NCBI GenBank assembly: GCA_900544675.1
Contig: UQVZ01000003.1
Span: 1-64,000, forward strand
Source: an uncultured Bacteroides sp.
Lineage (GTDB): Bacteria; Bacteroidota; Bacteroidia; Bacteroidales; Bacteroidaceae
Direction of reading: 5' to 3'
DNA length: 64,000 nt
Shown here one piece after another: positions 1 through 7,637 of this stretch. The notes beneath the pieces are model-generated. The model searched no databases. It saw only the letters and a program-made list of their open reading frames with translations, and had not been told where the DNA came from. Numbering within the stretch: the first letter of the stretch is position 1; the number at the start of each line of letters is the position of its first letter. The position numbers were made by a program, and so were the translations under genes.

Positions 1-5
1 TGAGG

Positions 6-13
6 CAAAGGTA
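6..13 (-). promoter_or_regulatory. Possible -7 element reading out of the window
   Basis: On the minus strand this reads TACCTTTG, a full match to the Bacteroidota -7 consensus TAnnTTTG. It would drive a gene to the left of the window. I see no TTG at the expected -33 distance, so it is a weak call. The rest of 14-244 holds no gene I can support. Confidence 0.35.
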
Positions 14-179
14 GCAAATCTATATGATATAAACTAATTATGAACATCTACTTAAGTATTTACCTTTATGTTATATTCTCGTCTTGTTTTGAGGGCTTAT
101 CCGCTTACAAAAGTAATAAACATTCTTCAGATGCCCAACAGCCGGGGAAATGTCTGGTTAAAATAGTTTAAATATCAGT

Positions 180-236
180 ACGGTAACCGTTTCATATCCA
201 ACAATAGTTTCATGCAGGTAACTATCTGACCGTTTC
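180..236. promoter_or_regulatory. Possible operator: palindrome plus direct repeat upstream of cupin gene
   Basis: ACGGT-A-ACCGT (180-190) is a perfect palindrome. The word ACCGTTTC occurs at 186-193 and again at 229-236, 43 bp apart, about four helical turns. The second copy ends nine bases before the -33 TTG of the cupin promoter. The sequence shows the repeats; that an activator binds them is inference. Confidence 0.35.
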
Positions 237-244
237 GTGCCTTC

Positions 245-275
245 TTGAATATTCCGCCGGCTTGCATTATCTTTG
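245..275 (+). promoter_or_regulatory. Bacteroidota-type promoter of the cupin gene
   Basis: TTG at 245-247 and TATCTTTG at 268-275 are separated by 20 bp, matching the Bacteroidota -33/-7 arrangement. Transcription should begin near 281-285, so in-frame start codons before that point cannot be used and translation must begin at 313 or 322. Confidence 0.75.
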
Positions 276-312
276 TTGTATCGAAGTAAATAAGTGTTTA
301 ACAATCAAAAGA

Positions 313-771
313 ATGACAACGATGAAAGAAATGAAAAAAGTGGCAGAAGCAGCAAACTTCTGTGCAGCCAGTGTAGGTAAGCTGAGCGATTTGGGCGAAT
401 ATGTATTGGCTATGGGACCTGAAATAAAGATTCCCGGTAAAGTATTTGGAGGAGCGTTTGTAGGAGCTACCGGAGGTGAATTTTCTTTCCAGTCTTTCCA
501 GCCGGGAACGGAAACCGGTTTCCTTCATACCCACAAGAATCATGAAGAATTGTATTTCTTCTTGAGCGGTAAAGGAGAGTTCCAGGTCGACGGTCAGGTC
601 TTTCCGGTAGAAGAAGGCAGTGTAGTGCGTGTAGCTCCGGCGGGAAAACGTTCTGTCCGCAATAACGGTACCGAACCGCTGGTTATGTTGTGCGTACAGT
701 ATAAGGCAGATACCTTTACCGCCGCAGATGCTCAGGATGGCAATCTGATGAACGAGCCGGTGGTATGGTAA
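313..771 (+). CDS. Cupin-domain protein
   Basis: A 152-residue soluble single-domain cupin. The first metal-binding cupin motif is visible as HTHKNHEELYFFLSGKG, and the second as PVEEGSVVRVAPAGKRSVRNN, where the usual metal-site His is not obvious. Such proteins bind a metal or a small ligand in a beta-barrel; the substrate cannot be told from sequence. The start at 313 (ATG; a second ATG at 322) is chosen because the promoter ends at 275. The gene is monocistronic, with a hairpin 20 bp downstream. There is no signal peptide, so it should be cytoplasmic. Confidence 0.85.
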   Translation: MTTMKEMKKVAEAANFCAASVGKLSDLGEYVLAMGPEIKIPGKVFGGAFVGATGGEFSFQSFQPGTETGFLHTHKNHEELYFFLSGKGEFQVDGQVFPVEEGSVVRVAPAGKRSVRNNGTEPLVMLCVQYKADTFTAADAQDGNLMNEPVVW

Positions 772-790
772 GAAGATAGTTTCGGCAGGC

Positions 791-828
791 ATGCAGCTGG
801 ATGCATACGCCTATGCATCCAGCTGCGT
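791..828. terminator. Strong hairpin after the cupin gene
   Basis: GCAGCTGGATGCATA (793-807) and its exact reverse complement (812-826) form a 15-bp stem with a 4-base loop. There is no T-run after it. It lies 20 bp after the cupin stop and runs into the tandem array, whose first unit begins inside the right arm. Confidence 0.5.
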
Positions 829-955
829 ATGGCGATGCACATAAGTGCGTATGGCGATGCACATAAGTGCGTATGGCGATGCACATAGGTGCGTATGGCG
901 ATGCACATAAGTGCGTATGGCGATGCACATAAGTGCGTATGGCGATGCACATAGG
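824..955. repeat. Tandem array, six 22-bp units
   Basis: Six head-to-tail copies start at 824, 846, 868, 890, 912 and 934. Each contains GCGTATGGC followed by GATGCACATA. Copies 3 and 6 differ from the others by A to G near the end. Units are otherwise identical, suggesting recent expansion or homogenisation. The array fills the gap between the cupin gene and udk. Translation gives only repetitive peptides, so it is non-coding. Confidence 0.95.
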
Positions 956-1028
956 TGCATTTTTCAGGTAAGTCTGTATAAAATGCAATCCCGGTTTCCG
1001 CTCAGATGAAAGTCTGGGCTTTTTTTAT

Positions 1029-1036
1029 TATATTTG
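1029..1036 (+). promoter_or_regulatory. -7 element of udk
   Basis: TATATTTG matches TAnnTTTG and lies 31 bp before the ATG at 1067. No clear TTG is seen at -33. Confidence 0.5.
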
Positions 1037-1066
1037 TGCCCATAACCATCTAATAACGTTGTGTGT

Positions 1067-1678
1067 ATGATTATTATCGGTATAGCCGGAGGTACGGGCT
1101 CCGGAAAAACAACCGTCGTAAAGAGCATTGTCGATAGCCTTCCGGCAGGCAAAGTGGCTTTGTTGCCTTTGGATTCGTATTATAAAGACAGCAGTCACGT
1201 GCCGGTAGAGAAGCGTCAGGACATTAATTTCGACCATCCCGATGCATTCGATTGGGATCTGTTGTCCAGCCAGGTGGAAATGCTCCGGCAAGGGAAACCT
1301 ATCGAGCAGCCGGTTTATTCTTTTCTGACCTGTACGCGCCAGCCGGAAACCATCCTTGTCCAGCCGTGTGAAGTGGTCATTATCGAAGGGATTCTAGCCC
1401 TGAGCGACAAGCGTCTGCGCGACCTGATGGACTTGCGGGTGTTTGTAGATGCCGATTCTGACGAGCGTCTGATAAGGGTTATCCAGCGGGATGTAATCGA
1501 GCGCGGACGTACGGCAGAGGCGGTGATGGAGCGTTATGTCAAGGTCTTGAAACCGATGCATCAGGAGTTTATCGAACCTGCCAAGCAATATGCCGACCTG
1601 ATTATTCCACAAGGCGGGCATAACAAGAAGGGCATTGAGATACTGAAGATGTATATCGAAAAAATCATCGGGCGATGA
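1067..1678 (+). CDS. udk: Uridine kinase
   Basis: Phosphorylates uridine and cytidine to UMP and CMP in pyrimidine salvage. The 203-residue length fits the family. The P-loop GGTGSGKT is at residues 8-15, and the family's LDSYYKD, QDINFDHPDAFDWDLL and RDVIERGR segments follow in order. The ATG at 1067 is preferred over the in-frame GTG at 1061 because it places the P-loop at the usual distance. It overlaps the next gene by the sequence ATGA, so the two are translationally coupled. The enzyme is cytoplasmic, and no oddities are seen. Confidence 0.95.
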   Translation: MIIIGIAGGTGSGKTTVVKSIVDSLPAGKVALLPLDSYYKDSSHVPVEKRQDINFDHPDAFDWDLLSSQVEMLRQGKPIEQPVYSFLTCTRQPETILVQPCEVVIIEGILALSDKRLRDLMDLRVFVDADSDERLIRVIQRDVIERGRTAEAVMERYVKVLKPMHQEFIEPAKQYADLIIPQGGHNKKGIEILKMYIEKIIGR

Positions 1679-3057
1679 AACCGCTTGCCTATTGGAGTGG
1701 GGTATGCATCGCTGTATGCCTGTTGTTGGTTTCTTGCCATAACAGGCGGATGGTGGATGGTGAAGCGAATATCGATTTGCCGGATATCAGGGAGCGGGGT
1801 GAGTTGGTGGTGCTTACTGCCAACAGTTCCACTTCGTACTTCAATTACCGGGGCGAACCGATGGGATTCCAATACGAACTGGCACAGCAATTCGTTCAGT
1901 CGTTGGGGCTGAAGATGAAGTTGAAGGTGGTCAACGATATGGCACAGATGGTGCAATGCTTGCTGAAGGGCGAAGGAGACCTGATAGCCTATAATCTGGA
2001 TATTACCCCGGCGTGGAAGGACAGCCTGATTTATTGCGGCGAAGAGAATATTACCCACCAGGTTATCGTGCAGCGCCGTGGCAGGGAAGCGATAGACGAT
2101 GTGACCCAATTGATAGACAAGGATGTCTATGTGGTTCCGGGCAATTATCAGGAACGTCTGGTGCATCTGAATGAAGAGTTGGGAGGTGGCATCCGTATCC
2201 ATACGGTAAATACGGACAGCCTGTCAGCGGAGGATTTGATAACCCAAGTATCGGAAGGGGTAATCGACTATACCGTGGCGACGAACGAGATAGCGCGGAT
2301 TAACCGTACTTATTATCCTAATCTGGATATCAGCTTGGTTATCAGTTTCGACCAGCGTGCCTCGTGGGCGGTACGCAAGACTTCGCCTCTGCTTGCCGAA
2401 GCGGCAGACAAGTGGCATAAGGAAAACATCAATTCGCCGGAGTTTAAGGCAAGCGCACGCAGGTATTTCGAGTTGAACAAGCAGCCGGTTCACGGCTCTA
2501 TCCTTTCGGTGAAGGAAGGCAAGATATCACATTACGATGATTTGTTCCGTAAGTATGCCAAGGAGATTGGGTGGGACTGGCGTCTGCTGGCAGCCTTGGT
2601 CTATACGGAATCGAACTTCAATCCGAATGTTGTCTCGTGGGCAGGAGCCCGTGGACTGATGCAGTTGATGCCCGTTACGGCACGTGCGATGGGAATCCCC
2701 AAAGGCAAAGAGCAAGATCCCGAAGAGAGCATCAAGGGAGGAGTGAAATACATTGCCCAGTTGCAGAACCTGTTCAAGAAGGTGACTGATAAGGACGAGC
2801 AGGCGAAGTTCATATTGGCTGCTTACAATGCCGGGGCAGGTCATGTCACCGACGCCATGGCGTTGGCAAAGAAGTACGGGCGCGACCCATACCGCTGGGA
2901 ACACCATGTCGACCATTACATTTTGCTGAAGAGCAACGAGGAATATTATCAGGACCCGGTTTGTAAGAACGGTTATTTTCGTGGAACAGAGACTTATAAT
3001 TTTGTACGCGATGTCTTGAGCCGTGCCGATATGTATAAGGAGAAAATCAAGCGATGA
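1675..3057 (+). CDS. mltF: Membrane-bound lytic murein transglycosylase F-like lipoprotein
   Basis: A 460-residue envelope protein. A lipoprotein signal with lipobox LVSC is in the first 22 residues. Next comes a periplasmic solute-binding (SBP_bac_3-like) domain at about 40-270, then an SLT-type lysozyme-like domain at about 285-420. The catalytic Glu is residue 312 in LVYTESNFNP, followed by GARGLMQLMP and LAAYNAGAGHV. It should cleave peptidoglycan glycan strands with formation of 1,6-anhydroMurNAc. The MltF domain order supports the name. It starts inside the udk stop (ATGA overlap) and ends before a bidirectional hairpin. Confidence 0.9.
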   Translation: MKPLAYWSGVCIAVCLLLVSCHNRRMVDGEANIDLPDIRERGELVVLTANSSTSYFNYRGEPMGFQYELAQQFVQSLGLKMKLKVVNDMAQMVQCLLKGEGDLIAYNLDITPAWKDSLIYCGEENITHQVIVQRRGREAIDDVTQLIDKDVYVVPGNYQERLVHLNEELGGGIRIHTVNTDSLSAEDLITQVSEGVIDYTVATNEIARINRTYYPNLDISLVISFDQRASWAVRKTSPLLAEAADKWHKENINSPEFKASARRYFELNKQPVHGSILSVKEGKISHYDDLFRKYAKEIGWDWRLLAALVYTESNFNPNVVSWAGARGLMQLMPVTARAMGIPKGKEQDPEESIKGGVKYIAQLQNLFKKVTDKDEQAKFILAAYNAGAGHVTDAMALAKKYGRDPYRWEHHVDHYILLKSNEEYYQDPVCKNGYFRGTETYNFVRDVLSRADMYKEKIKR

Positions 3058-3068
3058 CCTGAAAAAAG

Positions 3069-3109
3069 AGAGGCACGAATCATGCAGTGCATAAATCCGT
3101 GCCTCTTTG
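3069..3109. terminator. Bidirectional terminator between mltF and the OmpH-like gene
   Basis: AGAGGCACG (3069-3077) pairs with CGTGCCTCT (3098-3106). A-rich sequence precedes and T-rich sequence follows, so it could end transcription from both converging genes. Confidence 0.75.
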
Positions 3110-3139
3110 CTAATTATGAAAACATTAGATAAAAATCGC

Positions 3140-3742
3140 TTATTTCTTTTCGGGGTTGTAACGTGCGTTCAGTCCTTCTACAATCTCGTCGGTAATATTG
3201 AAAGCCGGGTCGGCATACAGCAGGTTGTCGAAACCGGTATTGCTGATAATCAAGCTGTATCCTTTGTCTTTGTTGTAGATTTTCAGGAACGAGTTGATTG
3301 AGTCACGCAGTTGCAGGCTGTTTTTCTGGTTTTCCATCTGGAGCTCGTTGGTCAGCTTTTCCTGTAATTGCTGCAGGTCGCGTTGCTTCTGGCTGATGCG
3401 CAGGTTTTCCTGTTCTGCACGTTCGCGGCTGGCAAAGCCGTTGTTTTCCAGCTTGCGTTGGAACTCACGCATGTCGTTGTCCAGGTCTTTTGCCTTTTCA
3501 TTCAGCGTGGTGCGGATGTTCTCTTCTTTCTGAATCATCAGTTCGTTCAGGTCGTTCCAGAATTTGTATTTGGTCAGCAATGAGTCTATTTCGACGTATG
3601 CTATTTTCATACTTCCCGGTACAGTGGCTGTGATTTGTGCCGAATTGCCATTGTCTGCTTTCTTGTCGGTACATTGCGTAAACATCAGCGCAAGAGCCAA
3701 TGCCATAAATCCATTCAGGATATACTTCATTTTTTTCATCAT
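3140..3742 (-). CDS. OmpH/Skp-like periplasmic chaperone lipoprotein
   Basis: A 200-residue protein with a lipoprotein signal (FTQC near residue 24). A Skp-like opening strand (MKIAYVEIDSLLTKY) is followed by a long charged coiled coil at about 75-150, and a closing region with GYSLIISN and a DITDEIV-like ending typical of OmpH. The family holds unfolded outer-membrane proteins in the periplasm. Here a lipid anchor is predicted, unlike the soluble E. coli Skp. It is transcribed after the small gene at 3764-4000 with a 21-bp gap, so probably as a pair. A second ATG at 3739 is an alternative start. Confidence 0.85.
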   Translation of the reverse strand: MMKKMKYILNGFMALALALMFTQCTDKKADNGNSAQITATVPGSMKIAYVEIDSLLTKYKFWNDLNELMIQKEENIRTTLNEKAKDLDNDMREFQRKLENNGFASRERAEQENLRISQKQRDLQQLQEKLTNELQMENQKNSLQLRDSINSFLKIYNKDKGYSLIISNTGFDNLLYADPAFNITDEIVEGLNARYNPEKK

Positions 3743-3763
3743 GTTTTTTTAGTATCTTAGTTA

Positions 3764-4000
3764 TTAATTGTTTTCCTGTTCCGCTTCCTTCGGTTTCCGT
3801 TCGGCTATGGCGTGCGGATTCCTTTGCCTTGCTTCGTAGTCTTGCGACTGGGCACATCCGATTCCTTTCTGCCGTAAGGCTTTATTGCCACTGACATGGG
3901 TATTAGGAAACTTTCCGTTCTTTTTAAAGAGTATCTTTACTGAGAATAGTGCCATGCTGATAGCAACTATTAACACTGTAATAAGGATAGTCTTAATCAT
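3764..4000 (-). CDS. Small single-pass membrane protein, unknown function
   Basis: 78 residues: a hydrophobic segment at about 3-24, then a basic, polar tail containing FPNTHVSGNKALRQKGIGCAQ and many charged residues. The NTHVSGN...GIGC stretch looks like a short conserved Bacteroidales motif, but I cannot name a function. A good -7 element 20 bp upstream and the adjoining OmpH-like gene support it as a real gene at the head of a two-gene unit. Confidence 0.7.
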   Translation of the reverse strand: MIKTILITVLIVAISMALFSVKILFKKNGKFPNTHVSGNKALRQKGIGCAQSQDYEARQRNPHAIAERKPKEAEQENN

Positions 4001-4019
4001 TTCTATTAATTTTGTGCTG

Positions 4020-4027
4020 CAAATATA
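4020..4027 (-). promoter_or_regulatory. -7 element of the small membrane protein/OmpH-like unit
   Basis: The minus strand reads TATATTTG, a full consensus match, 20 bp upstream of the ATG at 4000. Confidence 0.55.
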
Positions 4028-4104
4028 TACTTTTTGTATGCTACTTCCGTGATTTCGCGATAGAAAAAAGCGGACGAAAGTGCAATTTAACTTATATTTT
4101 AACT

Positions 4105-4112
4105 TATTTTTG
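4105..4112 (+). promoter_or_regulatory. -7 element of pepD
   Basis: TATTTTTG matches TAnnTTTG, 28 bp before the start codon at 4141. Confidence 0.55.
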
Positions 4113-4140
4113 CTGATATAGAAAGGATAAAGAGTCGATT

Positions 4141-5598
4141 ATGGAGAAAAAAGATTTGAAACCTGCCGTAGTTTTCCATTATTTTGAAGAAGTATGCCAA
4201 GTGCCCCGCCCTTCGAAGAAGGAAGAGAAAATCAGAGCCTATCTGTTGGATTTTGCCCGGAAGCATCATTTGTCTGCCAAGACCGACGAAGCAGGAAACG
4301 TGTTGATAGAGAAACCGGCTTCTCCCGGTAAAGAAAACCTGAAGACTGTTGTGCTTCAATCGCACATGGACATGGTGTGTGAAAAGAACAAAGATACCCA
4401 GCATAATTTTGATACTGACCCGATAGAAACTTACGTAGACGGTGAGTGGCTGCGGGCAAAAGGCACTACGCTGGGGGCTGATAACGGCATCGGTATAGCC
4501 ACCGAGCTGGCTGTCCTGGCTTCGGACGATATAGCGCACGGTCCTATCCAGTGCTTGTTTACCGTCGATGAGGAAACTGGTTTGACGGGAGCTTTTGCAC
4601 TGAAAGAAGGGTTTATGAAGGGAGACATTCTGATTAACCTCGATTCGGAAGACGAAGGCGAACTGTTTATCGGCTGTGCGGGAGGTGCCGGCACTACCGC
4701 CGTATTCCCTTGCACGATGCAGGCAGCTCCGGAAGGATACTTCTTTTTCCGTGTTGCCGTGAAGGGGTTGACCGGCGGACACTCGGGAGATGATATCAAC
4801 AAGAACCGCGCGAATGCCAACAAATTGCTGAACCGTTACCTGGTGCAACTGATGCAGAAGTACGATTTGCGCCTGTGCGAAATAGACGGAGGCAACCTGC
4901 ACAATGCCATTCCGCGTGAAGCGCATGCCGTGTGTGCCGTCCCGATGGCAAACAAGGAAGCGGTGCGGGTAGACCTGAATGTGTATTTGTCGGAAATAGA
5001 AGGCGAATATGCCGTGACCGAGCCGAACCTGCAAATGGAACTGGAATCGGAATCGCCCCGTGCCGAAGTGATGAATACGGAAGAGATGAAACGTTTCCTG
5101 CTTTCGCTCTACGCGGTGCACAACGGTGTGTATGCCATGAGCCAGGATATTCCGGGACTGGTGGAAACTTCTTCCAATCTGGCTTCCGTCAAGCAGGGAG
5201 AGGGACAAATCACGGTTGTGACCAGCCAGCGCAGTTCCATTCTTTCATCGCGTAAAGATATGTCGATGATGGTTCGTGCCGCTTTCCTGTTGGGAGGGGC
5301 TGCCGTATCAACAGGCGACGGTTATCCGGGATGGAAACCGAATCCGGCTTCCGAAATCCTGCACATTGCCGTAGAAAGCTATAAACGGCTGTTCGGTACC
5401 GAGCCGAAGGTGAAAGCCATTCACGCCGGACTGGAATGCGGCTTGTTCTTGGAAAAATATCCTTCGCTGGATATGGTTTCGTTCGGACCTACTTTGCGCG
5501 GTGTACATTCGCCCGACGAACGTATGCTGATTCCTACCGTAGATAAGTTCTGGCGCCATTTGCTGGATGTGTTGGCGCATATCCCCGAAAAGGCGTGA
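4141..5598 (+). CDS. pepD: Aminoacyl-histidine dipeptidase (peptidase M20, PepD)
   Basis: A 485-residue cytoplasmic dinuclear-zinc dipeptidase of broad specificity, acting on Xaa-His and related dipeptides in peptide utilisation. Metal ligands of the M20 fold are visible: H75 and D77 in SHMDM, D114 in GADNGIG, the catalytic/metal pair E144-E145 in VDEETG, D169 in NLDSEDEGE, and a late His in LRGVHSPDE. An inserted dimerisation (lid) domain holds GGHSGDDINKNRAN. Length is as expected. Its stop overlaps the GTG start of the following gene. Confidence 0.93.
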   Translation: MEKKDLKPAVVFHYFEEVCQVPRPSKKEEKIRAYLLDFARKHHLSAKTDEAGNVLIEKPASPGKENLKTVVLQSHMDMVCEKNKDTQHNFDTDPIETYVDGEWLRAKGTTLGADNGIGIATELAVLASDDIAHGPIQCLFTVDEETGLTGAFALKEGFMKGDILINLDSEDEGELFIGCAGGAGTTAVFPCTMQAAPEGYFFFRVAVKGLTGGHSGDDINKNRANANKLLNRYLVQLMQKYDLRLCEIDGGNLHNAIPREAHAVCAVPMANKEAVRVDLNVYLSEIEGEYAVTEPNLQMELESESPRAEVMNTEEMKRFLLSLYAVHNGVYAMSQDIPGLVETSSNLASVKQGEGQITVVTSQRSSILSSRKDMSMMVRAAFLLGGAAVSTGDGYPGWKPNPASEILHIAVESYKRLFGTEPKVKAIHAGLECGLFLEKYPSLDMVSFGPTLRGVHSPDERMLIPTVDKFWRHLLDVLAHIPEKA

Positions 5599-6629
5599 AA
5601 ACACTTTTCCGATATCTGATAGCAGGGGTTGTCGGGTGTGGGCTTTGGTTGGAAGCCGATGCCCGGCAACCCTTTCGCGTGATGCACTACAATGTAGAGA
5701 ATTTCTTCGATTGCCGTGATGATTCCTTGAAACAGGACGAAGAGTTCCTGCCGCACTCTGTTCGCGGCTGGAGTTGGAAACGGTATCGGGAGAAGGTGAA
5801 CAAGATAGCCAAGGTCGTATTGGCTGCTTCCGGCGAGCAGGTACCCGACTTGGTAGGGTTGTGTGAGGTGGAAAATGCCTATTGCCTGGACGGGCTGACG
5901 AAATATTCGCCGTTGCGTGATGCCGCCTACCGCTATGTAATGACCGATTCGCCCGATGAGCGTGGCATCGATGTCGCCTTGCTTTATCAGCCTGCCACGT
6001 TCCGTCTTATCGGCAAACAATGTATCCGTATTCCTTCTTCGCGTATCGGAAGAAAACCTACCCGCGATGTGTTGCACGTGAGCGGACGTGTCGTTACTGG
6101 CGATACGCTTGATGTCTTTGTCTGTCATTTCCCTTCCCGTTCGGGAGGAGCACGTTATAGCGAACCGCACCGTTTATTGGTGGCAAGTGTCCTGCGGCAT
6201 ACGGTCGATTCCCTCTTTGCCGTTCGCCGGAATCCTTACCTTATTATAATGGGCGACTTCAATGATGAGCCTTCTTGCCGTTCCCTGTCCGAAGTGTTGG
6301 GCGCCATGCCTACAGACGGAAATGAAGTATCCGTTACAGGTCTGTACAACCTGATGGCAGGGAAAACCGAAGGAACCTACCGGTATCGGGGAGAATGGGG
6401 AATGCTCGACCAGTTCATCGTCGGAGGCAAGCTGCTTTTACCTTCTTCTTCCCTTTATACCGATTCGTCGAAAGCCGGCAGACTGGCGTTTCCTTTCCTG
6501 CTCGAAGAAGACGAGCAATATGGTGGCATAACACCGTTCCGCACTTATAAGGGAATGCGTTATCACGGCGGATACAGCGACCATCTGCCTGTCTGCCTGG
6601 ATATCGGAATCAGATATCCATTCCCATGA
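5595..6629 (+). CDS. Secreted endonuclease/exonuclease/phosphatase-family protein
   Basis: 344 residues with a signal peptide (about 1-23) and one EEP-fold domain. Key motifs are MHYNVENFFD (about 30-39), LCEVEN, CHFPSRSGG, the metal/catalytic stretch MGDFNDEP, and a final SDHLPV. All the residues expected of an active Mg-dependent phosphoesterase seem present. Substrate (nucleic acid, phospholipid or phosphate ester) cannot be assigned. The GTG start overlaps the pepD stop (GTGA), indicating translational coupling. The 3' end overlaps the convergent GNAT gene by 20 bp. Confidence 0.85.
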   Translation: MKTLFRYLIAGVVGCGLWLEADARQPFRVMHYNVENFFDCRDDSLKQDEEFLPHSVRGWSWKRYREKVNKIAKVVLAASGEQVPDLVGLCEVENAYCLDGLTKYSPLRDAAYRYVMTDSPDERGIDVALLYQPATFRLIGKQCIRIPSSRIGRKPTRDVLHVSGRVVTGDTLDVFVCHFPSRSGGARYSEPHRLLVASVLRHTVDSLFAVRRNPYLIIMGDFNDEPSCRSLSEVLGAMPTDGNEVSVTGLYNLMAGKTEGTYRYRGEWGMLDQFIVGGKLLLPSSSLYTDSSKAGRLAFPFLLEEDEQYGGITPFRTYKGMRYHGGYSDHLPVCLDIGIRYPFP

Positions 6630-7107
6630 TATAGTCATTCATGTAATAGCCGTTTCCGATAGGGAAGTCGCCTTCGCGCACTTTCTTCATGCCCATGTGT
6701 TCGTAGAAACCCAAGGCAGGGTTGTCGCGGTTCACGTTCAGTTCCATGCGGCACGGACCGGGATGCAATTCCTTGATGCCCTTGATGGCTTGCTGGAACA
6801 GGAGCTTGCCCAGGTGGCTTTTCTGGTAATACGGGATTACATAGATTTTCTGCAGGTGGTACAAGTCTTCACCTTCGGGCTGGATAGAAACATAGCCTGC
6901 TGCTTCACATTCTTCGTAAGCGATGTAATAAATGTGCCCTTCTTCCGTCATCTGCTTTTTCAGGTTTTCGGGCGAATACATCCAGTTCATCATGTAGTCA
7001 ATTTGTTCCGGTGTCAGTATCTGCTTGTAGGTGGCCGGAAATACTTCCCATGCCAGTTTGTTGAGCAAGGGAATGTCTTCGAGTGTAGCTTTTCTGATAG
7101 TAAACAT
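6610..7107 (-). CDS. GNAT-family N-acetyltransferase
   Basis: 165 residues with a full GNAT domain. The acetyl-CoA-binding motif A is in LQKIYVIPYYQKSHLGKLLF (about 100-120), and the C-terminal part has NPALGFYEHMGMKKV. The acceptor is unknown; the protein resembles small-molecule or amino-group acetyltransferases rather than RimI, but this is weak. It is a single gene on the minus strand whose last 20 bp overlap the convergent EEP gene, so no terminator separates them. Confidence 0.85.
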   Translation of the reverse strand: MFTIRKATLEDIPLLNKLAWEVFPATYKQILTPEQIDYMMNWMYSPENLKKQMTEEGHIYYIAYEECEAAGYVSIQPEGEDLYHLQKIYVIPYYQKSHLGKLLFQQAIKGIKELHPGPCRMELNVNRDNPALGFYEHMGMKKVREGDFPIGNGYYMNDYIMGMDI

Positions 7108-7216
7108 TGTTTTTCAGGTTTTTTCCCACAAAGTTATCTCTTTTTTCGGTTTGCTCGCCTGCTTATGTGGCTTATATTGTTAAAATAGCTCAAATAATAG
7201 TACTATGCAATACAAG

Positions 7217-7240
7217 GTATTTATATAATACATATATTTG
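7217..7240 (+). promoter_or_regulatory. -7 element with adjoining palindrome upstream of padR-like gene
   Basis: TATATTTG (7233-7240) is a consensus -7 element. Immediately upstream, GTATT-TATAT-AATAC (7217-7231) is an inverted repeat. PadR proteins commonly repress their own operon, so this is a plausible autoregulatory operator; binding is inference. Confidence 0.5.
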
Positions 7241-7271
7241 TGCCATACAAAGAAGTAAGGAGGAATAACTA

Positions 7272-7637
7272 ATGAATGTAGACAACGTTAAATCTCAAAT
7301 GCGGAAGGGAATGCTGGAATATTGCATCCTGCTGTTGCTTCACCGTGAGCCTTCGTATGCTTCCAATATCATTCAGAGCCTGAAAGAAGCGAAACTGATA
7401 GTGGTAGAAGGAACACTTTATCCGCTGCTTACACGCTTGAAGAACGATAACCTGCTTTCCTACGAATGGGTGGAATCTACGCAGGGACCGCCACGCAAGT
7501 ATTATCGGCTCACGCAAGAGGGAGAAGAGTTCCTGAAGGGATTGGAAACTGCCTGGGACGAATTGTCCGATACGGTAAATCATTTACGAACTAAACTTAT
7601 AACCTGTAATAACGATGAAAAAGACACTAACTGTTAA
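7272..7637 (+). CDS. PadR-family transcriptional regulator
   Basis: 121 residues. A PadR winged helix covers about 10-85, including LLLHREPSYASNIIQSL, EGTLYPLLTRL and the wing SYEWVESTQGPPRKYYRLT, with a short C-terminal helix for dimerisation. It overlaps the following PspC gene by 23 bp, and this PadR/PspC pairing is a common arrangement. It probably represses its own operon through the palindrome at 7217-7231. The ligand or stress that relieves repression is not evident. Confidence 0.9.
   Translation: MNVDNVKSQMRKGMLEYCILLLLHREPSYASNIIQSLKEAKLIVVEGTLYPLLTRLKNDNLLSYEWVESTQGPPRKYYRLTQEGEEFLKGLETAWDELSDTVNHLRTKLITCNNDEKDTNC

Noticed and set aside
824..955. Array considered as CRISPR
   Set aside because: Units are contiguous 22-bp tandem copies without unique spacers, and no cas genes are present.
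716..988. Minus-strand frames over the 22-bp array
   Set aside because: They encode only the tandem repeat as a repetitive peptide and have no independent support.
4099..5208. A 369-codon minus-strand frame over pepD
   Set aside because: It is antisense to a well-supported M20 peptidase and its translation is low in recognisable motifs.
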